Positions 6,496 through 12,025 of a DNA stretch of 13,435 nt are shown piece after piece (within the stretch, counting starts at the first letter, position 1; the number at the start of each line of letters is the position of its first letter). Source of the DNA: Pseudomonadota bacterium (GTDB lineage: Bacteria; Pseudomonadota; Alphaproteobacteria; Sphingomonadales; Sphingomonadaceae); contig JAFABD010000214.1 of the NCBI GenBank assembly GCA_023426225.1, positions 1 through 13,435 on the forward strand, read 5' to 3'. The notes beneath the pieces are model-generated. The model was given only the letters and a program-made list of their open reading frames with translations. It ran no database searches and was not told the DNA's origin. The position numbers and the translations under genes were made by a program.

Positions 6496-8136
6496 ATGCG
6501 CTCGCTGATGCCGGTCGAGACGCTGGCAACCACGCGCGCAGCGACGCGCATTCCGGACCGGGCGCTTGCCCTTCCCATCTGGCTGGCCCTGCTCGTGACC
6601 GCGATCGCGGCGCGCGCGCTGACCTTTGGCGATCCGCTCGTCCATGTCGACGAGCAATTCTATTTCGTCACCGCCCAGCGGATGCTCGACGGCGCGCTGC
6701 CGTTCGTCGACATCTGGGACCGCAAGCCGATCGGGCTGTTCCTGATCTATCTCCCCGCCGCCGCGCTGGGCGTGCCGACGGGCATCTGGGCCTATCAGAT
6801 GATGGCGCTGGCAAGCGTGGTGCTGACGGCGATGCTGATCCATCGCATGGCCTGCCGCGCCGGATGGGAGGCGGGTGCGCTGCCGGCCGCGATGCTCTAC
6901 ATCGTGGCGCTCAACCTTGCCGACGGCCAGGGCGGACAGTCGCCCGTCTTCTACAACCTGCTGACCGCCGCGGCCTTTGCGCTGGTGCTGCCCGACACGC
7001 CGGCCGCCGACAACGAGACGGTGCGGCGGATCAAGGCGGCGGTCGCGATGCTGCTGTTCGCGATCGGGCTGCAGATCAAATACACGGTGCTGTTCGAGGG
7101 CGTGTTCCTGGGGCTGTGGCTGTTGTGGCGCGAACTGCGGCTGGGCGTCGCGCTGCCGCGTGTGCTGGGACTGGGCAGCGTGCTGGCGGGCGTCGCGCTG
7201 AGCCCGACGCTGATCGCCGGACTCAGCTATGCCGCGATGGGGCATGGCGACGCCTGGTTCTATGCCAATTTCGGATCGATCCTCGACCGGCGCAGCGACC
7301 CGCCGATCGAACTGATCGGCGGGCTGCTGGAGGTGCTGCTGTACCTTGCGCCGTTGCTGATCGTGAGCGGGCTTTCCTATCGGGTAACGCGCGCGGACAA
7401 TGCGGTGCCGCCGGTGCGCACCCTGCTGTTCGGGTGGCTGATCGCCGCGTGCGCGGGGCTGATCGCGTTCGGCGGCTATTTCACCCATTATGCGTTGCCG
7501 GTGATGCTGCCCGCGGCGCTCTGCTGCGCGGGCTATTTCGGGATGGGGACGCAGGGCCGGCGCACGGCGGTGGCGCTGCTGGCGCTGATCGGCGTGATCG
7601 GCACCGCGATGGTGTGGCAGAAGCAGCGCGGACGCGGCAGTGCCGCCGAGATCGAAGCGCTGGCACATGCGATCGGCCAGGGGCGCGAGTGCATGTTCGT
7701 CTATTCGGGCGATGCGATGCTGTACGGCTATACCGGCCGCTGCGGCGTGAGCCGCTGGCTCTATCCCAGCCACCTGACGCGCACGCGCGAGGACGGCGCG
7801 ATCGGCGTCGACCAGATGGCCGAGATCGACCGGGTATTTGCCCGCGCCCCCCGTTTCGTCGTGATGCAGCCGCGTTTCATCGGCGAGCGCGCCGAAATCC
7901 GCGCGCGCACATTCGCTCAACTGCGCGCGGGCCGTTATCGCCTGAAGGGGCAGTATCGCGTGGGCGACCGGATGATCGACCTCTATGAGCGTCAGGCGAT
8001 GCCCGCGACCCGCGCCAGCGCAGGCTCGGGCGCACGTGCGGGTGCCGGCGCCGTGCCCCCGGCGCGCGGCGCAGACGCCGCCGCCGTCGGGCGTGCCGAC
8101 ACCGCCGCCCGGCGCCGCGCGAGCAGCATCGCATAA
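6496..8136 (+). CDS. GT-C type integral-membrane glycosyltransferase (PMT/ArnT-like)
   Basis: A 546-aa protein from ATG 6496 (a GTG at 6457 and an ATG at 6508 are alternatives; no start has a clear ribosome binding site). About 10-12 membrane segments run from LALPIWLALLVTAIAA to TAVALLALIGVIGTAMVW. After the first segment comes a large loop with VDEQFYFV (D52-E53) and IWDRKPIGLF (D75, K77). This is the acidic loop and D-x-K-P pattern of GT-C enzymes related to ArnT and protein mannosyltransferases, which transfer a sugar from a polyprenyl-phosphate donor on the periplasmic face. A soluble C-terminal part (CMFVYSGDAMLYGYTGR, then RMIDLYERQ) follows. The last about 48 residues are a low-complexity Ala/Gly/Arg tail that overlaps the opposite-strand GT4 gene by 145 bases. 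Donor and acceptor are unknown; context suggests an envelope glycoconjugate. Confidence 0.8.
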   Translation: MRSLMPVETLATTRAATRIPDRALALPIWLALLVTAIAARALTFGDPLVHVDEQFYFVTAQRMLDGALPFVDIWDRKPIGLFLIYLPAAALGVPTGIWAYQMMALASVVLTAMLIHRMACRAGWEAGALPAAMLYIVALNLADGQGGQSPVFYNLLTAAAFALVLPDTPAADNETVRRIKAAVAMLLFAIGLQIKYTVLFEGVFLGLWLLWRELRLGVALPRVLGLGSVLAGVALSPTLIAGLSYAAMGHGDAWFYANFGSILDRRSDPPIELIGGLLEVLLYLAPLLIVSGLSYRVTRADNAVPPVRTLLFGWLIAACAGLIAFGGYFTHYALPVMLPAALCCAGYFGMGTQGRRTAVALLALIGVIGTAMVWQKQRGRGSAAEIEALAHAIGQGRECMFVYSGDAMLYGYTGRCGVSRWLYPSHLTRTREDGAIGVDQMAEIDRVFARAPRFVVMQPRFIGERAEIRARTFAQLRAGRYRLKGQYRVGDRMIDLYERQAMPATRASAGSGARAGAGAVPPARGADAAAVGRADTAARRRASSIA

Positions 8137-9272
8137 TGCGCGGTCAGTTCGCGGGCATGGTCGCGATCTGACCGGACCGATGCCGCCGCCTGCCGTGCGG
8201 CGGCGCGCAGCGTCGCGGGATCGCGGGCGACGAGCCGACAGATCGCCGCTGCCGCTGCCCGGCCGTCGCGCGCCGCATAGGTTTCGGCAAAGGCGGGCCG
8301 CGCAATCTCGGCAAAGCCACCCTCGTCAGGCCCGATCAGCGGAACGCCCGATGCCAGCGCCTCGGCCGCGACGAGCCCGAAGGGTTCGGCATCCGAACCA
8401 TGGATCAGCGCGTCGCAGCTTGCCATCACCCGCGAAAGCCGCGCGCGGTCATAGACGGGGCGGAAGATACGGATGTGCGGGCTCCCCGCGATCCGCGCCT
8501 CGAGCCGCCGACGCTCGACGCCGTCGCCGATGAGGATCAGGCCCACCGGCACCTCCGTCGCGGCGCGCTCGACGGCGTCGATCACCATCGGCCAGCGCTT
8601 TTCCTTGTGGTGCCGGCCCAAGCCGAGCAGCAGATGCGCGCTGGGCGGCAGGCCGCATTCGGCGAGCAGCGCGGCGCGCAATGCCTCGTCGCGCAGATCG
8701 GGGGAGAACCATTCGCGCTCGATGCCGAGCGGCATCACCGCGTCGACCCGCAGCCCGCGCCGGGTGAAGCGCCGCTCGAGCGCCGGACCGTTGGTGACGA
8801 AGCCGTCATAATGCGACAGGAAGCGCGCCATGTAGCGCGTGTACCAGGCGAAGGCGCGTTCGACCTGAAGCGGCGTCGCGACGCGTTCGAGCCAGCGTTG
8901 CGGATAGGCGCCGATATTGTCGTTGTGGGCAAAGAAGATCTTGAGCGCGTCGCCACGCCAGCGCGCCACGGTCCATGCCGGGAGCCAGGGCGAACTGGTT
9001 TCGACGATGTCGGGTGCGAGCCGGTCGAGTTCGGCCCAGACGGGTTCGTCGCGAACGAAGATCCGATAGGCCGGATCGAGCACGAGCGGCGGCGCCTTGA
9101 CCCAGTGGATCCGTCCGCCGCCCGGGCGATGCTCGACCCGCGTCTCGCGGCCCGGGGCGACGACGATGAGTTCGTGCCCCAGTTCGGCCATAAGGGCCAT
9201 TTTACGATCGAGATAGGTGCGAACGCCGCCGCCGGTGGGAGAATAATATTCGTTGACGTCGACGATGCGCAT
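7992..9272 (-). CDS. GT4-family glycosyltransferase (GT-B fold)
   Basis: A 426-aa cytoplasmic protein with no signal peptide. The N-terminal GT-B domain starts MRIVDVNEYYSPTGGGVRTY, with the glycine-rich loop that contacts the acceptor side. The C-terminal nucleotide-sugar domain has GLGRHHKEKRW (R220 and K223/K225, donor phosphate binding) and EPFGLVAAE at 296-304, the E-x7-E motif typical of GT4. The donor is expected to be a nucleotide sugar with a retaining mechanism; the sugar and acceptor are not readable. It is the last gene of a three-gene operon, 9 bases after the DUF2141 gene. The core fold ends near residue 388. The remaining Ala/Pro/Arg-rich tail lies antisense to the end of the GT-C gene and is unlikely to be part of the enzyme fold. 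The start is fixed by a good ribosome binding site. Confidence 0.92.
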   Translation of the reverse strand: MRIVDVNEYYSPTGGGVRTYLDRKMALMAELGHELIVVAPGRETRVEHRPGGGRIHWVKAPPLVLDPAYRIFVRDEPVWAELDRLAPDIVETSSPWLPAWTVARWRGDALKIFFAHNDNIGAYPQRWLERVATPLQVERAFAWYTRYMARFLSHYDGFVTNGPALERRFTRRGLRVDAVMPLGIEREWFSPDLRDEALRAALLAECGLPPSAHLLLGLGRHHKEKRWPMVIDAVERAATEVPVGLILIGDGVERRRLEARIAGSPHIRIFRPVYDRARLSRVMASCDALIHGSDAEPFGLVAAEALASGVPLIGPDEGGFAEIARPAFAETYAARDGRAAAAAICRLVARDPATLRAAARQAAASVRSDRDHARELTAHYAMLLARRRAAVSARPTAAASAPRAGGTAPAPARAPEPALARVAGIA

Positions 9273-9278
9273 CCATGG

Positions 9279-9285
9279 CCCTCAC
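9279..9285 (-). promoter_or_regulatory. Ribosome binding site of the GT4 gene, overlapping the upstream stop
   Basis: The minus-strand sequence GTGAGGG contains the TGA stop of the DUF2141 gene (9284-9282) and a GAGG core 7 bases before the ATG at 9272. A ribosome ending on DUF2141 would sit on this site, which implies translational coupling. Confidence 0.6.
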
Positions 9286-9806
9286 TCGAGCGGGCCGAAC
9301 CCTCCCAGCCCGCGAAGATACTGGGCCCGAACGTTCACGACCGTCACACCGTTCCCGACATGAACAAGCGCCTGCCGCAGCTTGGGACGGCTGCGGCCCA
9401 GCCGCTGGTTGCTGGGGAAGCCGGCGCCGTCCTGCCAGAAGTTGAACTTGTTCTTGTGATCGCGGTCGTGCGTGAAGAGGATCGCGAACGTGCCCGGGTG
9501 CGGCACGCGGATGCACATCGCGACCGGCCCCGACCCGCCGGGCGTTTCGGCCCAGATCCGGCGGAAGGTCTTGCCCTCGCGGACGAGGTCATGGTCGTCC
9601 TTGAGGAAATCCTCCTCGGTCGCGGGATAGAGTTCGAGCTTCAGACGGCCGCTGCGGTCCTTGAGCCCCGTCACGTTCACCTGGACCGCGGGACCGCGGC
9701 CGGAGGTGCAGGCGGACGCATCTTCACCCAGAACCTGGGCCTGGACCGTGACGGGGGTGGCAAGCGCCGCAAGCGCCAGCACGACCATCGTCGTTGGACG
9801 AATCAT
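9282..9806 (-). CDS. Secreted DUF2141 domain protein
   Basis: A 174-aa protein with a Sec signal peptide at 1-23 (hydrophobic MVVLALAALATPV, cut near VQA/QV), so the product is periplasmic or extracellular. The mature part is a small beta-rich domain. The strand VQVNVTGLKDRSGRLKLELY and the later stretch GTFAILFTHDRDHKNKFNFW fit DUF2141, a family of secreted proteins of unknown function. Two cysteines, C33 and C98, could form a disulfide in the periplasm. Its start codon overlaps the stop of the upstream membrane-protein gene (ATGA, 9803-9806), with GAGGAAG (9812-9818) as ribosome binding site, and the GT4 gene follows 9 bases later. Its place between a flippase-like protein and a glycosyltransferase suggests a role in handling an exported glycoconjugate. 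That is inference only. Confidence 0.8.
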   Translation of the reverse strand: MIRPTTMVVLALAALATPVTVQAQVLGEDASACTSGRGPAVQVNVTGLKDRSGRLKLELYPATEEDFLKDDHDLVREGKTFRRIWAETPGGSGPVAMCIRVPHPGTFAILFTHDRDHKNKFNFWQDGAGFPSNQRLGRSRPKLRQALVHVGNGVTVVNVRAQYLRGLGGFGPLE

Positions 9807-10789
9807 TGCTTCTTCCTCGTGATGAACGACTCAACGCCGAACAGGGCGATCAACACCACATGCGCCACCAAGCATAGCGCGGCGATGAACGCCATGAGTT
9901 CCGACAGCGCCTGGCCCGACCCGATCAGCATGATCGCGAAAGTGGCGAACACCACCTCCTTGTTGGGGACGAGCGGCAGGCGCGAGGCGAGCAGGCGTGC
10001 GGCGGCCAGGAACAGCCAGTCGCGCACGGCCACCTCGGGCAAGGCGAAATGCCAGGCGAGTGCGATGAACAACGATCCCGACAGGATGCGCAGGCAATGG
10101 ACGCCGAACACCCACCACAGCGTCCCGCGCGGGAGCGAGAAAACGCGTTTCGAGAAGATCATGAACGGCACCGAGGTGCCGATGATGATCGCGACCGAGC
10201 CGATCGCCGCCTTTTGCTGACCCGGGGTCAGCAGGTTGATGCCGAGCGGGAGCGCGATCGCGACCAGCGCCAGCGTGATCGCGTTGCCCGCGATCGCCGA
10301 CAGGATGGTGACGTCCTTGACCGCACCGAACGGCGCGGCGACCATCTGGGTCCGCTGCCGCGCCCAGGCGTAGAAATAGGCCTCGCCCGAATAGCCGACG
10401 AGCACCTCGTTCGCGATGCGCTTCTTGTGGAGCGCGACCATGCCGGCAAAGGGAATGCGCCACAGCCGCCGGAAAATGATGTAGTCGAAGGTCGGCGGGC
10501 CGAGATAGTAGAGCACGAACGCGATGTAGAAGAGCGGATTGGACGGCGTCGCCTTCCGGAGCGGCTCCAGCCCCGAACCGAGCAGTTCGTGCAGCAGCCC
10601 GGCCACCATCAGCAGCGTCACGCCCGCGCCGAGGAACATCGGCCAGCGCCGCTTGATCTTTTCAACAGGCTCGAGCCCCGCAAGATCGGGGGCGCTCGCC
10701 AACACGTCCTCGACGGCGCCTGCGCCCCTCGAAGCTTCTACAGCCTGTCCGTTCACTGATTCGTTATCCGCTGCCGCCACGCCATTCAT
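9803..10789 (-). CDS. Polytopic membrane protein, LPG-synthase TM / flippase-like
   Basis: A 328-aa protein. A soluble N-terminus of about 47 acidic and polar residues ends in a basic patch (KIKRRW), followed by about eight membrane segments near 49-69, 85-105, 158-185, 194-213, 224-248, 257-272, 275-293 and 298-318. The stretches NEVLVGYSGEAYFYAWARQR and SRLPLVPNKEVVFATFA lie where the lysylphosphatidylglycerol-synthase transmembrane family has its conserved G-E-x-x-R and P-x-x-P/G-G-x-G-E regions, so I place it tentatively in that family, which includes the lipid-flipping half of MprF. Sequence resemblance is partial. There is no catalytic aminoacyl-transfer domain. A TAG stop sits immediately upstream in frame, so the ATG at 10789 is the earliest start; no ribosome binding site is seen. 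It is the first gene of the operon with DUF2141 and GT4 and is divergent from a second GT4 gene. Confidence 0.6.
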   Translation of the reverse strand: MNGVAAADNESVNGQAVEASRGAGAVEDVLASAPDLAGLEPVEKIKRRWPMFLGAGVTLLMVAGLLHELLGSGLEPLRKATPSNPLFYIAFVLYYLGPPTFDYIIFRRLWRIPFAGMVALHKKRIANEVLVGYSGEAYFYAWARQRTQMVAAPFGAVKDVTILSAIAGNAITLALVAIALPLGINLLTPGQQKAAIGSVAIIIGTSVPFMIFSKRVFSLPRGTLWWVFGVHCLRILSGSLFIALAWHFALPEVAVRDWLFLAAARLLASRLPLVPNKEVVFATFAIMLIGSGQALSELMAFIAALCLVAHVVLIALFGVESFITRKKQ

Positions 10790-10857
10790 CTATAGACTGT
10801 CCGCGTCTCGCTGTGCCCTCTGAGCGTCCGGCGCAGGCGCGGTGGCTGTCGTTGGCA

Positions 10858-10920
10858 GCAGATTGCGGTTTATTGCGGGGCCGATTTGGGCTTAAGAGTG
10901 GCAATCTGCAAGTCCGCAAT
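10858..10920 (+). promoter_or_regulatory. Crossing inverted repeats in the leader of the second GT4 gene
   Basis: GCAGATTGC (10858-10866) is exactly inverted as GCAATCTGC (10901-10909). ATTGCGG occurs twice one helical turn apart (10862-10868 and 10872-10878) and is inverted as CCGCAAT (10914-10920), whose last two bases are the first two of the ATG at 10919. The pairings cross, so as RNA they would be mutually exclusive stems or a pseudoknot; as DNA they could be operator half-sites serving the divergent promoters. Repeats are seen directly; the function is inferred. Confidence 0.4.
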
Positions 10921-12025
10921 GTTGTATCAGAGCCCCCCTTCCCCCCCGGCCGCGCATATTTTGACCTTTGCCGAGACGCTTGACGGCGGCGGGGTGGAGC
11001 GCGCGATGCTGCGCATGATCACCGGCTGGATCGAGGCCGGCCGTCGCGTCACGCTGGTCGCGGGCGACTGCAGCGGGCCGTTGTCGCGCGAGGTGCCGCC
11101 GGGAGTCGAACTCGTCGAGCTGGGATCGCGTGCGTATGTCGCGCTGTTCGCGCTGGCCGGGCATATCCGCCGACTCGCCCCCGACATCGTATTCTGTCCG
11201 GGCAACTATTACTCGCTGATCGCAGCGGTCGCGCGCTGGCGGCTGGGCGCGGCGTGCCCGCGGATGATCGCCAAGGTCTCGAACGCGCTGGTCCGGCCGG
11301 AGATGAATGCGGTGACGGCCTGGGGCTATCGCCGATGGCTGCGGATGCATCCCGGCTTTGTCGACATGCTGGTGGCGATGAGCCCGGCCATGGCCGAGGA
11401 AGCGGCGACGACGATGCGGATGCCGCGCGAGCGGATCTGTGTGATCCCCAATCCGCCGGCACGGCGCATTCCGGGCGTGGCGGGCGTCGCCCTGCCGCAG
11501 GGGAAATACCTGTTGGGCGTCGGACGGCTGGAGCCGCAGAAGCGCTGGGACCGGCTGATCGCCGCCCTGCCCCGGATCGCCGACCGAACGATCCCGCTGG
11601 TGATCCTGGGCGAAGGAAGCGCGCGCGCTGCGCTGGAAGCACAGGTGGCGGCGCTGGGCCTGGGCGGCCGCGTGACGATGCCCGGCCATGCGGGCGACCC
11701 GATCCCCGTGCTTGCCGGCGCCGCGGCGACGGTGCTCACCTCCGATTTCGAAGGCGTGCCGGGCGTGCTGCGCGAATCGCTGTCGCAGGGCACGCCGGTG
11801 ATTTCGACCGAATCGAGCGTCGCGGTGCGCGAGATCATCCATGCGCCCGAACTGGGCAGCATCGTTCCGCGCGACGACGGCGACGCACTGGTTGCCGCCA
11901 TCGATCACTGGCTGGCCCCCGGGCAACCGCGCCCCGCCCCCGTCCCCGACCCTGCCCGCGATTCGGTGGCGGATTATCTGGCGCTGTTCGACACGATCGC
12001 GGCGGCGCGTCAGCGGAGCCGATAA
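10919..12025 (+). CDS. GT4-family glycosyltransferase (second copy, distinct from the operon one)
   Basis: A 368-aa cytoplasmic protein. The N-terminal GT-B domain has the acceptor-side loop GGGVERAM (about 23-30). The C-terminal domain has GVGRLEPQKRWDRLI (R203, K208: donor phosphate contacts) and EGVPGVLRE at 278-286, the E-x7-E motif of retaining GT4 enzymes, followed by GTPVIST. The end of the protein is Pro/Ala-rich (PGQPRPAPVPDPARD) before a last helix. The ATG at 10919 is chosen; a TTG at 10886 would add 11 residues. The ribosome binding site is poor. Just after the start are runs of six and seven cytosines. The gene is divergent from the membrane-protein/DUF2141/GT4 operon, and its 3' end overlaps the TonB receptor gene by 16 bases. 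The sugar and acceptor are unknown. Confidence 0.92.
   Translation: MLYQSPPSPPAAHILTFAETLDGGGVERAMLRMITGWIEAGRRVTLVAGDCSGPLSREVPPGVELVELGSRAYVALFALAGHIRRLAPDIVFCPGNYYSLIAAVARWRLGAACPRMIAKVSNALVRPEMNAVTAWGYRRWLRMHPGFVDMLVAMSPAMAEEAATTMRMPRERICVIPNPPARRIPGVAGVALPQGKYLLGVGRLEPQKRWDRLIAALPRIADRTIPLVILGEGSARAALEAQVAALGLGGRVTMPGHAGDPIPVLAGAAATVLTSDFEGVPGVLRESLSQGTPVISTESSVAVREIIHAPELGSIVPRDDGDALVAAIDHWLAPGQPRPAPVPDPARDSVADYLALFDTIAAARQRSR

Noticed and set aside
6481..7920. A 479-codon minus-strand open frame opposite the GT-C gene
   Set aside because: In-register antisense; the product is Gln/Arg/His-rich and mirrors the hydrophobic codons of the membrane protein.
8400..10220. A 606-codon plus-strand open frame across the GT4, DUF2141 and part of the membrane-protein gene
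   Set aside because: It crosses three real genes that have signal peptide, GT4 motifs and coupled starts; the product has no recognisable domain.
10790..10795. A TATAG(A) -10-like box just before the flippase-like gene
   Set aside because: A transcription start about 7 bases downstream would fall after the ATG, and no matching -35 hexamer is present.
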